The notes: generated from the sequence alone by a model not told the origin. A stretch of DNA of 64,000 nucleotides from CAKVON01 sp902475665 (GCA_036321795.1 JAWQCY010000002.1:124001-188000); one strand, 5' to 3'. Shown: positions 1 through 11,277, counted from the stretch's first letter. Program-made: numbers and translations.

Positions 1-321
1 GGCGCGCTCGTCGAGCGTGCGCGGAAGCGGGCGGAACATCAGGCAGCCGTGGATCGTGTCGTCGGCGTTGACCTGGCGGATGGCATCCTCCAGCTGGCCC
101 TGCGTGCAGTCGGCGGGAAGCTCGAACTTGCGCACGGCAATGCCGACCTTCTGGGCGCGGTTGCAGGCGCCGCGCTCGTAGGAGAGGTCGTCGGGACGCT
201 CGCCCACGCGAACGATCGCCAGGCAGGGGGTCACGCCACGCTCGGACAGCGCCGTCGCGCGCGCGGCCATACGCTCGGTCAACGCCGCCGCGACGGGGGC
301 GCCCTTGAGGATTCGTGCCAT
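1..321 (-). CDS. folD: Bifunctional methylenetetrahydrofolate dehydrogenase/cyclohydrolase, N-terminal part
   Basis: This is the first 107 codons of a FolD-type enzyme; the rest lies beyond the left edge. FolD interconverts 5,10-methylene-, methenyl- and 10-formyl-THF in the cytoplasm. The translation starts MARILKGAPVAAAL and carries the family's N-terminal landmarks: the segment ending in RVGERPDDLSYERGACN, which resembles the usual 'VG.dpaS..Yv..k' substrate loop, and GCLMFRPLP in place of the usual GilvQlPLP. The Tyr-x-x-x-Lys pair is altered here (YERGA instead of Yv..K), so substrate-site chemistry should be checked on the full gene. The ATG directly follows the stop codon of fchA, so the two are translationally linked. 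The family call is firm and the activity is inferred. Confidence 0.8.
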   Translation of the reverse strand, partial: MARILKGAPVAAALTERMAARATALSERGVTPCLAIVRVGERPDDLSYERGACNRAQKVGIAVRKFELPADCTQGQLEDAIRQVNADDTIHGCLMFRPLPRTLDERA

Positions 322-1026
322 CTAGCTCTCCTTTCGCAGGTTGCCGACGAAGCTGTCGAGAAGTGCCTCGGCTCGCGGCACCCACTCGCCCAGAAGGGCG
401 TCGCAACGCTCGTCCAGGCCGCGGGCGATCAGGGGGTCGTCGATCGACGCGGTGTTCACGTAGACGCTGACACTCGCCGCGCGCATCGCCGCCACGGCCA
501 TGGCGGCGCCGCAGGCGACGTCGGACTGCAGGATGCGGGAACCCTTCTGGCCCAGGACCTCGAGGGCCTCGACAGCGCGGGCGCACGCCTCGATGATGGC
601 CAGGGGCGGGCGGACCGCCTCGGGAAGCGCCGCCTGGATCGCCGCGACGCGCCCGGCGGCGTCGCGGGGCAGCGCGTAGGCCGCCGAGACGAGCGCGTAG
701 GCGCGGGCGTCGTCGTCCACCAGGGACAGGAGGTCGCCGCGGGCGGCGTCGGCCTGCGCCATGGCCGCGAGGACGTCGGCCTCGACGGCGGCATAGCGGG
801 GCTTGCCGACGGTGAAGTTGCCGACCATCGAGCACAGGGCCGCCGCGAGGGCGCCCACGTATGCCGCGGCACCGCCACCGCCTGGGACGGGCTTGCGAGA
901 GGCAAGCTCGGAGGCGAACGAGGCGCAGCTCAGGGCCGTGAGGCTGGTCGACGGGACGAGGGTGGAGCCGTCCGTCGCCGCGGGAGCGGCGGCGCCTGCG
1001 GGCGTCGTGTCGTTGTTCTGGGGCAT
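322..1026 (-). CDS. fchA: Methenyltetrahydrofolate cyclohydrolase (FTCD_C family)
   Basis: A 234-residue protein of the formiminotransferase-cyclodeaminase C-terminal family, which hydrolyses 5,10-methenyl-THF to 10-formyl-THF. After a 30-residue Ala/Thr-rich N-terminus comes the family core: SFASELASRKPVPGGGGAAA with its Gly-rich loop, the NFTVGKPRY segment and long alanine-rich helices. Length is typical of stand-alone FchA (about 210 residues) plus the N-terminal extension. Its TAG stop abuts the folD ATG, forming a fchA-folD operon for one-carbon metabolism. Having both this enzyme and FolD is common in acetogenic and fermentative anaerobes. Confidence 0.85.
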   Translation of the reverse strand: MPQNNDTTPAGAAAPAATDGSTLVPSTSLTALSCASFASELASRKPVPGGGGAAAYVGALAAALCSMVGNFTVGKPRYAAVEADVLAAMAQADAARGDLLSLVDDDARAYALVSAAYALPRDAAGRVAAIQAALPEAVRPPLAIIEACARAVEALEVLGQKGSRILQSDVACGAAMAVAAMRAASVSVYVNTASIDDPLIARGLDERCDALLGEWVPRAEALLDSFVGNLRKES

Positions 1027-1144
1027 CGGGTCCTCCCCCCTAAGGTTGCCTTCTTGAAACGCATTCGATTATACGGGGCATTGTCGCAGCTACCGCAATC
1101 GCCACGATGGCGAAACAACCCATACACAACCCGTTAGCCGCGCG

Positions 1145-1762
1145 CTACGGGCGCAGCGCGCGGACATTGGTCAGCACCAGGTCGCAGGCCTGGTCGTGCG
1201 CATCGAGCACGCCGGCGGCGGCCAGGTCACTTGCCGCGAGCACTTCTCGGCAGAGGCCTGCCGCGACGCCGGCGAACCCGGCAAGGAACGTGTCGTAGAA
1301 GCCGCCGCCGTAGCCCAGGCGAAATCCCCGCCGGTCGAAGGCCAGCCCCGGCACGATCGCCAGCTGGTCGCGCGCGCTGCCGCGCGGGCCGCATGCGGGC
1401 TCGACCTTGCGCGCGGGGTCGCGCGCCGGCTCCAACACGCCATGTTCGCCACGCACGAGCCCCTCGAGCGAGTCGACGGCGAACCACTCCATCAGGCGCG
1501 TGCCCTCGACGCAGCGCGGCAGCGCGAGCGTGCGTCCCTGCGCCAGGGCGCGACCGACGATCTCGTGCGTGTCGACCTCGCTGCCAAAGGAGAGGTAGCA
1601 CAGCACCGTGCGCGCGGCGAGCCACTCCGGCGTGTCGAACAGGCGCCGTGCGATGGCGGCATCGACGTCGGTGCGCTCCCGTGCGGGCATGTCCGCACGT
1701 CGACGGCGCAACTCGCGGCGCAGGTCGCGCTTTGCGGCCTCGACGTTCTCCCTGGCAGGCAT
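1145..1762 (-). CDS. 5-formyltetrahydrofolate cyclo-ligase
   Basis: A 205-residue protein of the 5-FTHF cyclo-ligase family, which uses ATP to convert 5-formyl-THF to 5,10-methenyl-THF. Visible motifs are the N-terminal K-x-x-L-R-R-E-L-R helix, YLSFGSEVDTHEI and the glycine-rich RLGYGGGFYDTFLAG nucleotide loop, which is diagnostic. The reading frame stays open further upstream, but the ATG at 1762 is preceded by GGAGGAAAC and gives the usual family length, so I chose it. It lies upstream of fchA-folD on the same strand with about 120 bp between, making a three-gene folate one-carbon group. Confidence 0.88.
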   Translation of the reverse strand: MPARENVEAAKRDLRRELRRRRADMPARERTDVDAAIARRLFDTPEWLAARTVLCYLSFGSEVDTHEIVGRALAQGRTLALPRCVEGTRLMEWFAVDSLEGLVRGEHGVLEPARDPARKVEPACGPRGSARDQLAIVPGLAFDRRGFRLGYGGGFYDTFLAGFAGVAAGLCREVLAASDLAAAGVLDAHDQACDLVLTNVRALRP

Positions 1763-1931
1763 CGTTTCCTCCCCGCGAATCGCAGGCGCGGCCGCGCATT
1801 CGTCCGCACGCGCATTACAATCTTTGCTCGTCTGACGGCGATCGCCAGGCAAAGTTATCCCGACGGCACCCGGTTATCCCGACGTCACCCGTCGACCCGA
1901 ACTTACCACCTTCGAGAGGTCCCATCTCCCC

Positions 1932-3386
1932 ATGGACACGGCTCCGACACACGACGGTCAAACGCGCGACGAGCGCCTGCTGCGCGACTCCCCCAGCCGC
2001 GCGATCGTGGGGCTTGCCGTGCCGATGGCTCTGGCCAGCCTGTTGGAGCAGCTGTACAACATGGTCGACTCCATCGTAGCCGGCAACTGGCTGGGCGAGA
2101 CGGGCGTGGCCGCGGTCGGCGCCTCGTTCGCCCTGTGCAACGTGCTCGTGTACGCGGCGATCGGCTGCGGCGTGGGCTCGTCGGTGCTGGCGGCGCGTCG
2201 CTACGGGGAGGGCGACATGGTCGGCTGCAGGCGCGTGGCCTGGACCTCCGTCACGTTGTTCGGCCTGGTCGGGACCGTGGTCGCCATATGCGGCCTGCCC
2301 TGCGCCGACTGGGTGCTTGCCGCGCTGGACACGCCGCGTCAGGTGCTGGACGACTCGGTCGCCTACATGGCCGTCTACTTCGTGGGCCTACCCGCGCTGT
2401 TCGTCCTCAACGTGGTCGCCGCGATGTTCAACGCCGTGGGCGACTCACGCACCCCGCTCGCGCTTCTCGGCGTCTCGGCCGCGATCAACGTGGCCGGGGA
2501 CGTGGCCGCCGTCACGTGTTGGAGCCTGGGGGTGGCAGGCATCGCCATCTCGACCGTTGCCGCCGAGTACGTGGTCGCGGTTGCCGGCTGCCTGCTTCTG
2601 GCCCGCCGCCTGCGCGGCCGGCCTGCCGAGAAGGACCGCGAGCCCGAGACCCCAGTCGGCGCGTTCGCGCCACGACCCGTCCGACAGCGCCTGTCGGACG
2701 CGATAGACGCCACACTCGTCTCCCCCATCGTCAGGCTTGCCGTGCCGTCGGTGCTGCAACAGTCCACCATCGCCATCGGGCTGATGCTCGTGCAGTCGGT
2801 CGTCAACTCGTTCGGGGCGGCGAGCCTGGCGGGCTTCTCGGCAGCGATGCGCGTCGAGAACGTGGCGACCGTCCCCACGATCGCGTTGGGCAACGCGCTG
2901 TCGGCGTTCGCGTCGCAAAACGTCGGTGCGGGTCGTCGCGACCGCGCGGAAGACGGCTACCGGGCGTGCATGCGTATGGTCGCCGTGACCTCCGTCACGA
3001 TCCTCGCCGTCTACCAGCTGTTCTGCACGCAGACGGTCGGCGCGTTCCTGGGACAGGACGCCTCCGCCACCGCCACGGCCGTCGGTGTCGACTACATGCG
3101 CTTCGTCGGGTGGTTCTACGCGCTGATCGGCCTTAAGAACGTGGCCGACGGCATGCTGCGGGGCCTGGGCGACACCAAGGTCTTCACCTGGGCAAACATC
3201 GTCAATCTCGGCCTACGCGTGGGACTCGCGCACCTTCTGGCCCCCGCCTTCGGCGTCGCGGTCACCTGGTGGGTCGTGCCGGTGGGCTGGGCGACCAACT
3301 TTACGATCTCCCACGCGGGCGTCGTCGCCTGGCGCCGCGGGCACCTCGCAACCGCGGCGGCCCCCGACGAGCGCCCTCTGCTATAA
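1932..3386 (+). CDS. MATE family efflux transporter
   Basis: A 484-residue polytopic membrane protein with about 12 hydrophobic segments. It has MATE hallmarks: VPMALASLLEQLYNMVDSIV in the first helix, GETGVAAVGAS, and a matching second half (VPSVLQQSTIAIGLMLVQSVVN). Members export drugs or metabolites with Na+ or H+ antiport; the substrate cannot be told from sequence. The loop between the two halves (about residues 228-250) is lengthened by a hydrophilic stretch containing AEKDRE, encoded by one exact copy of the dispersed motif TGCCGAGAAGGACC. Divergent from the cyclo-ligase gene, with about 170 bp between them. Confidence 0.9.
   Translation: MDTAPTHDGQTRDERLLRDSPSRAIVGLAVPMALASLLEQLYNMVDSIVAGNWLGETGVAAVGASFALCNVLVYAAIGCGVGSSVLAARRYGEGDMVGCRRVAWTSVTLFGLVGTVVAICGLPCADWVLAALDTPRQVLDDSVAYMAVYFVGLPALFVLNVVAAMFNAVGDSRTPLALLGVSAAINVAGDVAAVTCWSLGVAGIAISTVAAEYVVAVAGCLLLARRLRGRPAEKDREPETPVGAFAPRPVRQRLSDAIDATLVSPIVRLAVPSVLQQSTIAIGLMLVQSVVNSFGAASLAGFSAAMRVENVATVPTIALGNALSAFASQNVGAGRRDRAEDGYRACMRMVAVTSVTILAVYQLFCTQTVGAFLGQDASATATAVGVDYMRFVGWFYALIGLKNVADGMLRGLGDTKVFTWANIVNLGLRVGLAHLLAPAFGVAVTWWVVPVGWATNFTISHAGVVAWRRGHLATAAAPDERPLL
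2624..2637 (+). repeat. Dispersed 14-mer, exact copy 1
   Basis: TGCCGAGAAGGACC inside the MATE gene, in the cytoplasmic loop between the two halves. It continues as CGCGAG, giving a 19-bp match to the copy in the vitamin B6 kinase gene (20121-20139). Confidence 0.7.
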
Positions 3387-3483
3387 ACAATCCAACACGG
3401 CTGGCGAGAAGCACGCACCACTCGCAACCCGATCGCGACGCCACACGCCCGCCGACACCCGACCAAAGCGAAGGCACCCCTCC

Positions 3484-4320
3484 ATGACAAACCTGACGAA
3501 CCCAAACGAACCGCAGCTCAGCGGCATCACAGACGCGACCGACCCCGCGGCCGCAGACGCCCGCCCCGCGCCCGGTGCCCCCGACGCCCCCGAAGAGCCC
3601 GAGACGGCGACCGACCGCCTGCGCCTGATCCTGGGCGACGCCGGCCTGGCGCGCGTTGCCGGTGCCCGCGTCATGGTCGTGGGCCTGGGCGGCGTCGGCT
3701 CCTCCTGCTGCGAGGCGCTCGCCCGCGGAGGCATCGGCCACCTGGTGCTTCTGGACAGGGACGTCGTCGCGCCGTCCAACATCAACCGTCAGGCCATCGC
3801 CTTCCATTCCACCGTTGGACGCGTAAAGGCCGATGTCATGCGCGACATGGTGCTCGACATCAACCCGGACGCCGACGTCTGCGCACGCCAGATGTTCCTG
3901 CCGAAGGACGGCCTTGCCGAGGCCCTGGACCAGCTGCCGCGGCCCGACTACGTGGTCGACGCGATCGACACCGTGGCCCAGAAGCTGCGCCTGGCCGAGT
4001 GGTGCCGCGACCGCGAGATCCCCGAGATCAGCGCCATGGGCGGCGGCAACAAGCTCGACCCGTGCCGCCTGCGCTTTGCCCGCATCGAGGACACCGTCAA
4101 CTGCCCCCTCGCACGCATCATGCGCAAGGAATGCCGTCGCCGCGGCATACGTGACCTGCGCGTCATTTACTCCGACGAGCTCCCGGTCCGCATGCGTCCC
4201 ATCTCCGACGAACAATGGCAGGAGTCCGGCTCGCTGCTCGGCACCATGAGCTACTTCCCGCCCATCATGGGCCAGATGATCGCCAGCCGCGTCATCCGCG
4301 ACATCCTCGGCTTCGACTAG
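3484..4320 (+). CDS. tcdA: tRNA threonylcarbamoyladenosine dehydratase (ThiF/E1-like)
   Basis: A 278-residue E1-like (ThiF fold) protein. TcdA/CsdL uses ATP to cyclise t6A37 in tRNAs to ct6A. The nucleotide-binding loop VVGLGGVGSSCCEALARGG (about residues 63-80), LLDRDVVAPSNINRQ and the DAIDT segment match the family. NCPLARIMRKECRRRGI and the C-terminal SYFPPIMGQMIAS are typical of the TcdA branch rather than of ThiF or MoeB. The first 35 residues are low-complexity Pro/Ala-rich and probably unstructured. Stand-alone gene downstream of the MATE gene with about 100 bp between. Confidence 0.88.
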   Translation: MTNLTNPNEPQLSGITDATDPAAADARPAPGAPDAPEEPETATDRLRLILGDAGLARVAGARVMVVGLGGVGSSCCEALARGGIGHLVLLDRDVVAPSNINRQAIAFHSTVGRVKADVMRDMVLDINPDADVCARQMFLPKDGLAEALDQLPRPDYVVDAIDTVAQKLRLAEWCRDREIPEISAMGGGNKLDPCRLRFARIEDTVNCPLARIMRKECRRRGIRDLRVIYSDELPVRMRPISDEQWQESGSLLGTMSYFPPIMGQMIASRVIRDILGFD

Positions 4321-4375
4321 GCACCCCGCCGGCATCCCCGTCCAAACTCGGATTCACGCCCCCGCCTGAGAAGGA

Positions 4376-4413
4376 CCGCGAGGCAGCGACCCCGCCGCGA
4401 GGCAGCGACCCCG
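4376..4413 (+). repeat. 19-bp tandem duplication
   Basis: Two perfect head-to-tail copies of CCGCGAGGCAGCGACCCCG (4376-4394 and 4395-4413). The first copy begins inside a variant of the dispersed motif (CTGAGAAGGACCGCGAG), so the duplication may have arisen on the motif's right flank. Confidence 0.8.
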
Positions 4414-4456
4414 CCACGAGGCGCGTCCCAAACCAAATACGCCCCCCAACGAAGAA

Positions 4457-4489
4457 GGTCCCGCCGGCGCTTACGCGCTGGCGGGACCT
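4457..4489 (-). terminator. Rho-independent terminator after valS
   Basis: Arms 4457-4470 and 4475-4488 pair with one G-T mismatch around a TTAC loop. Read on the minus strand the hairpin is followed by TTCTTCGTT, so it would end the valS transcript. Confidence 0.65.
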
Positions 4490-4525
4490 AAAATGCGTAG
4501 TTTGTCGACCCGGGCAGCACCTCGC

Positions 4526-4629
4526 CCTGCGGGGCATCCCCGTGGGCGAGATTCCGCACGAGCCCGACGCGACTCAACGTCGCGTCGGCGCGAGCAGGAC
4601 CGACCGAGCCCATGGGGATGCCCCGCAGG
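4526..4629. repeat. Nested inverted repeat between tcdA and valS
   Basis: Outer arms of 22 nt (4526-4547 and 4608-4629) match at 21 positions. An inner perfect 10-bp stem (4564-4573 with 4579-4588) sits at the apex. The whole 104-bp element could fold as one long hairpin. It lies between the valS stop codon and its terminator. With the tandem duplication and terminator it accounts for most of the 320-bp gap at 4321-4640; I see no gene there. Confidence 0.6.
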
Positions 4630-4640
4630 CCCCGGTGACC

Positions 4641-7328
<2,688 letters not shown>

Positions 7329-7541
7329 GGTGAATCCGCCTTCTTACGTGTCCCTTTGGGACGGCCTGGCCCCGTCGGCATGACACCGTTTCCGGGGCAA
7401 CGTACAACCATTGAGAATAACACGCCGAGAAGGGCGTGAGAGCAGCGTCATAGTGGGTACATTCGGTACGTGTTGTGCGTTGCCCGACGGGCACGCGAAA
7501 CCCGATGGGCGCCCATGTGGCTCCCGGGAAGGCACTGCCGC

Positions 7542-8573
7542 ATGTTCTCCGCACTCGCATCGCTTCTCGTCGTCTTCGTCATCCTCAGGCTGGTTGCCGC
7601 CGCGGTCAGCCGCTTCTTCGCGTGGCTGGGCAGCGGTCGCATGCTCGAGGAGGCCGTCGACGACCCGAACGAGCAGTACGCCCAGGCCATCCGCACCTAC
7701 GTCGACCAGCTGAGGCGCTGGAAGCGCGAGCGCACCGGCATCGGCGCCGTGGCCAAGGGGCGCCCACGCCTCACGCGCGCGCAGCGCCACTACATCGTCG
7801 ACACCACCGCTCGTGCGCGCGACGCCTATCTGGACTACCTGCGCCTGGGTTGGTACCAGGTCGTGATCATCTTCCTTCTGGCCAGCATGGCAGGCCTTGT
7901 TTTGGAGGAGGTCTGGATGTTCGCGACGGCAGGCCTCACGCAGAGCCGGCCGGGCCTGGTGTGGGGGCCCTTCTCGCCCCTGTACGGTTGCGGTGCCGTG
8001 CTGCTGACGCTGTTTTGCTGGGGCATGCGCAAGGCACGCGCCAACGACGGCGTGGTGTTCTTGGTGTCCGCCGCCGTGGGTGGCGGGCTGGAGCAGGTGA
8101 CCGGATGGGCCATGGAGACGCTGTTCCACGCGAGCTCGTGGACCTACATCCACCTTCCCGACCACATCACGCAGTGGGTGGCATGGAGGTTCTTGTTCTT
8201 CTGGGGCGTGATCGGCCTGGTGTGGGCGCGATACGTCATGCCCGACCTGCTGTACCGCATCGGCGCCCCCACGTTCAAGCGGCAGGCCGTGTTCGTCCTG
8301 CTGCTCGCCGCCTACCTGGGGCTGGACATCTTCATGACCATGGCGTGCTTCACGCGCAAGACCCTGCGCGACGAGGGCGTCCCGGCCGCCACCCCCTTCC
8401 AGGAGTGGGTCGACGAGAACTACACCGACCAGTTCATCGCGGCGAGGTTCCAGAACCTGGTGATCGAGTCCCCCAACGGCAACTCGATCAACACGGGCGA
8501 CCCCAAGCCTGCCACAACGGCTGGCACGACCGCGACCGCCACCCCACCCGCCACTGCCGAGAAGGACGCGTGA
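7542..8573 (+). CDS. CmpB-like (DUF6541-type) integral membrane protein, putative ABC transporter permease
   Basis: A 343-residue membrane protein with about six hydrophobic segments. The block GPFSPLYGCGAVLLTLF followed by GGGLEQVTGWAMETLF is characteristic of the 'putative ABC transporter permease' CmpB family, whose function is not established. I chose ATG 7542 because GGGAAGG precedes it, although the frame is open upstream. The C-terminus is a Thr/Ala/Pro tail ending TAEKDA, encoded by a near copy of the dispersed motif (8555-8568). Its TGA overlaps the ATG of the tatD-like gene (TGATG), so the two are translationally coupled. Confidence 0.75.
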   Translation: MFSALASLLVVFVILRLVAAAVSRFFAWLGSGRMLEEAVDDPNEQYAQAIRTYVDQLRRWKRERTGIGAVAKGRPRLTRAQRHYIVDTTARARDAYLDYLRLGWYQVVIIFLLASMAGLVLEEVWMFATAGLTQSRPGLVWGPFSPLYGCGAVLLTLFCWGMRKARANDGVVFLVSAAVGGGLEQVTGWAMETLFHASSWTYIHLPDHITQWVAWRFLFFWGVIGLVWARYVMPDLLYRIGAPTFKRQAVFVLLLAAYLGLDIFMTMACFTRKTLRDEGVPAATPFQEWVDENYTDQFIAARFQNLVIESPNGNSINTGDPKPATTAGTTATATPPATAEKDA

Positions 8574-9433
8574 TGGAGCTCCCAAACCCCACGGATCAGG
8601 CACGCCCCGCTTCTGCGGGTCAACACACGCTGTTCGACGCCCACGTGCACCCCGACCTCATGCCCAACGCGCGCGAGGTCGTGGACGAGTGCGTTCGCGA
8701 GGGCATGGCGCTTCTGGCCTGCACGGTAACGCCCGACGGCTGGCTACGCGCCCGCGACGAGGGCATGGGCTCATGGCCCGGCGTCTGGCTCGCGGCCGGC
8801 GCGCACCCCTGGTGGGTCGCCGACGGGCACGTGAGCAGTGATGACGTCGACATGCTGTGCCGCACGATCGCACACGACGAGGTCCGCCTGGTCGGCGAGG
8901 TCGGCCTGGACTTCTCGCCAAGGCACATGGGTGAGGGCGACGGCGCCAGGGCCAAACGAGACGCGCAGATCGATGCGTTCGCCCGAATCGCGAGGGCATG
9001 CGGGGACGCTGCCGAGGCCACCGGCGTGCCGCGCGTGCTGTCCATACACAGCGTGTCGGCTGCCACGCAGGCGTTGGACATACTGGAGGCCGAGGGGCTT
9101 CTGGGCGATGGCCCGCGCGCGTGCCGCTGCGTGTTCCACTGGTTCAGCGGCTCGTGCGACGAGCTGTGGCGCGCGATCAACGCGGATTGTTGGTTCTCGG
9201 TCGGCGTGCGCCTGCTTGGCACGCACAGGGGTCGCGAGTACTGCAGGCTGATGCCCGCCGACAAGATCCTTCTGGAAACCGACCTGCCCACGAGCTTCGA
9301 CGAGCCCTGCCCCATCGATGCCGTCGCGACCTCGCTGCGAAACGCGGTGGCGGCAATCGCGCGAGCCTGCGACTCCACACCGGGCGGCGTCGCCAGGACG
9401 ACGACCGCCAACGCGAACGCACTTCTTGCCTGA
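8573..9433 (+). CDS. TatD family metal-dependent hydrolase
   Basis: A 286-residue amidohydrolase-fold protein of the TatD DNase family. It shows FDAHVHPD at the N-terminus (HxH metal ligands), AAGAHPWW, VGEVGLDFSP, the histidine in SIHSVS and the terminal ETDLPTSF motif. TatD proteins are Mg-dependent 3'-5' exonucleases; the exact substrate here is unknown. The HxH aspartate spacing and LLETD are intact, so activity is expected. Translationally coupled to the upstream CmpB-like gene. Confidence 0.82.
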   Translation: MELPNPTDQARPASAGQHTLFDAHVHPDLMPNAREVVDECVREGMALLACTVTPDGWLRARDEGMGSWPGVWLAAGAHPWWVADGHVSSDDVDMLCRTIAHDEVRLVGEVGLDFSPRHMGEGDGARAKRDAQIDAFARIARACGDAAEATGVPRVLSIHSVSAATQALDILEAEGLLGDGPRACRCVFHWFSGSCDELWRAINADCWFSVGVRLLGTHRGREYCRLMPADKILLETDLPTSFDEPCPIDAVATSLRNAVAAIARACDSTPGGVARTTTANANALLA

Positions 9434-9453
9434 TATTTCCCGCCCGCGGTCGT

Positions 9454-9520
9454 GCACAAATCGAAATGTTGCGGACGCCCCCGCAAAACGCGAGAACGTC
9501 CGCAAAAAGTTCGTTTGTGC
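9454..9520. terminator. Imperfect hairpin between convergent genes
   Basis: Arms starting GCACAAA (9454) and ending TTTGTGC (9520) enclose a second pairing block GCGGACG/CGTCCGC. It lies between the convergent tatD and SDR genes and probably serves as a terminator. No gene is seen in 9434-9620. Confidence 0.4.
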
Positions 9521-9620
9521 GCGATTGTCTGCGCACGACAGCCCGTTGCGTCTGCCGCAGATCACGACCGCCGGTCACGACGGCCGCCAGAACGCGAGGG
9601 CCGCAACCCGCAGCCTACGG

Positions 9621-10421
9621 CTACGGCCTCTGGCCCATGCCGCCCTCGAGGGTGACGGTCTCGCCGTTCATGTACTTGAAGTCGGGGCCGCAAAGCTGCA
9701 CGACGACGCGACCGATCTCCTTCTCGACGTCGCCGTAGTGGCCAGCGGGCGGCATGTGGACGTTGGCGGCGAATGCCTCGGGGTACGCGGCCTCGAAGTT
9801 CTCGAGCTGCGCGGTCCAAGCCAGCGGGCAGACGATGTTGACGTTGACGCCGGCGGGGCCCCACTCGTTGGCGGCGACGCGGGTCAGGCCGCGGATGCCC
9901 TCCTTGGCGGCGGCATAGGAGCACTGGCCGAAGTTGCCGAACAGGCCGGCGCCGGAAGCGAAGTTGACGACGCTGCCCTTGGTCTGCTTCAGGTGCGGGA
10001 AGGCCTTCTGCATGTAGAGGAAGGTCGCATACAGGCCGGAGTAGATGGCCAGGTCGAACTGCTCCATCGAATGCTGCTCGATGGTCACGCCGGAGGCAGA
10101 GGCCTGAGCGTTGTTGACCACGGCGTCGATGCGGCCGAACTTCTCGACAGTCTTGTCGATGACGTTCTGGACGACCGCCTCGTTGTCCTGGCCGGCCGAG
10201 ACGTCAGCCTGGACGGGAAGGACCTCGACGCCGTACTCGGCCTCGAGCGACTCCTTCGCAGCGTCGAGCTTGGCCACGTTGCGGCCGGTGATGACGAGGT
10301 TCGCGCCCTCCTTGGCGAACGCGATGTCGATGCCATAGCCGATGGAGCCGGCGCTGCCATCCTTGAGGGTGGCCTTGCCGCCACCGGTGACGATGACGAC
10401 CTTGCCGTCGAACATGCCCAT
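9621..10421 (-). CDS. SDR family NAD(P)-dependent oxidoreductase
   Basis: A 266-residue classical short-chain dehydrogenase/reductase. The Rossmann motif appears as VTGGGKATLKDGSAGSIGYG with a nine-residue insertion relative to the usual TGxxxGIG. NNAQ replaces the common NNAG, the catalytic serine is in NFASGAG, and the Tyr-x-x-x-Lys pair is YAAAK. The C-terminal block ...VTLEGGMGQRP is usual for the family. Substrate unknown. ATG 10421 has AAAGGAGG eight bases upstream, better than the longer open frame. The gene stands alone, downstream of the mscL terminator. Confidence 0.85.
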   Translation of the reverse strand: MGMFDGKVVIVTGGGKATLKDGSAGSIGYGIDIAFAKEGANLVITGRNVAKLDAAKESLEAEYGVEVLPVQADVSAGQDNEAVVQNVIDKTVEKFGRIDAVVNNAQASASGVTIEQHSMEQFDLAIYSGLYATFLYMQKAFPHLKQTKGSVVNFASGAGLFGNFGQCSYAAAKEGIRGLTRVAANEWGPAGVNVNIVCPLAWTAQLENFEAAYPEAFAANVHMPPAGHYGDVEKEIGRVVVQLCGPDFKYMNGETVTLEGGMGQRP

Positions 10422-10513
10422 GAACACGCCTCCTTTGTCGCCGGCCGCGCGCCCCTGCGCGCGCTCACCGGGCTCCACAACGTAACAAATTCAGACCGAT
10501 TTTCCGACACACG

Positions 10514-10562
10514 AAAACGCCCCATTCGGCCGAGAAGCACTCGTCTCGGCCGAATGGGGCGT
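10514..10562 (-). terminator. Strong rho-independent terminator after mscL
   Basis: A perfect 19-bp inverted repeat (10517-10535 and 10544-10562) with an 8-nt loop. On the minus strand it is followed by TTTT, so it ends the mscL transcript and separates it from the SDR gene. Confidence 0.85.
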
Positions 10563-10641
10563 CTTGAACGCATGGGCACGAACCCACCATCCGCAGCTCA
10601 CAAACCCGTCACAGGGCGCAAGCGAGGGCCCGCCACACGGA

Positions 10642-11070
10642 CTACTCCAGCTTGCTGCCGCAGTGTGGGCAGACCTTGGCGCCGGGCTTGTGCTCCTCGA
10701 GGCAGAACGGGCACGTGGGAGCGGGCTCGGGCTCGGCGGGTTCGGCACCACCGCCACCGACGATCTTCTCGCCAAGCGCCTGAGCCTTGTTGATGGCCTT
10801 GACCAGGCAGAAGACGATGAACGCGACAATCAGGAAGTTGATGACCGCGCCGAGGAACGCGCCGAAGTCGATCTCGGTGCCAGGGACCTTGAGACCCGAG
10901 ATCTGGTCGGCGCCACCGCTGGCAATCAGGTTGATCAGCGGCGTGATGATGTTGTCGGTGAGCGAGGTCACGATCGCCGTGAAGGCGCCGCCGATGATCA
11001 CGCCGACGGCCATGTCCATCACGTTGCCGCGGCTGATGAACTCCCTGAACTCACCCATGAACTTCTTCAT
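10642..11070 (-). CDS. mscL: Large-conductance mechanosensitive channel with C-terminal zinc ribbon
   Basis: A 142-residue MscL that opens under membrane tension to release solutes on hypo-osmotic shock. The N-terminal helix MKKFMGEFREFISRGNVMDM, TM1 (AVGVIIGGAFTAIVTSL) and TM2 (GAFLGAVINFLIVAFIVFCL) are standard. Instead of ending after the cytoplasmic helix, the protein continues through a Pro/Glu-rich linker into CPFCLEEHKPGAKVCPHCG, a two-knuckle zinc ribbon of about 25 residues. Start chosen at ATG 11070 with AGGAGG upstream; the frame is open beyond it. Confidence 0.92.
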   Translation of the reverse strand: MKKFMGEFREFISRGNVMDMAVGVIIGGAFTAIVTSLTDNIITPLINLIASGGADQISGLKVPGTEIDFGAFLGAVINFLIVAFIVFCLVKAINKAQALGEKIVGGGGAEPAEPEPAPTCPFCLEEHKPGAKVCPHCGSKLE

Positions 11071-11233
11071 GCGTCCTCCTGAGGTGGGCGTTTTCTCGAT
11101 ACCCCAATTATTGACCAGACCCGTCATTAAGCTGCCGAGATGGATCACATGGCAACGTCGCCCACGTCACCCCGAAATCCGCCGCCGCACCATCCGCCAC
11201 GCGTCCCGGCGCCGTCGCGCAAATATGAACGAT

Positions 11234-11277
11234 TTACTGTGTTTTCGGCCGCGAAAAGGACTGCGAAAACACAGTAA
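11234..11277. repeat. Hairpin repeat, copy A
   Basis: A perfect 14-bp inverted repeat (11234-11247 and 11264-11277, ends TTACTGTGTTTTCG). A related copy lies in opposite orientation at 12793-12836 and a weaker third version at about 11394-11427. Confidence 0.7.

Noticed and set aside
7329..7541. Possible T-box leader before valS.
   Set aside because: No GGTGG antiterminator box or specifier-like hairpin is seen in the upstream sequence.
9621..10421. Bile-acid hydroxysteroid dehydrogenase, an enzyme known from Collinsella.
   Set aside because: The protein is a generic SDR and its motifs do not match the 7-beta-HSDH sequence I know; no steroid-specific feature is visible.
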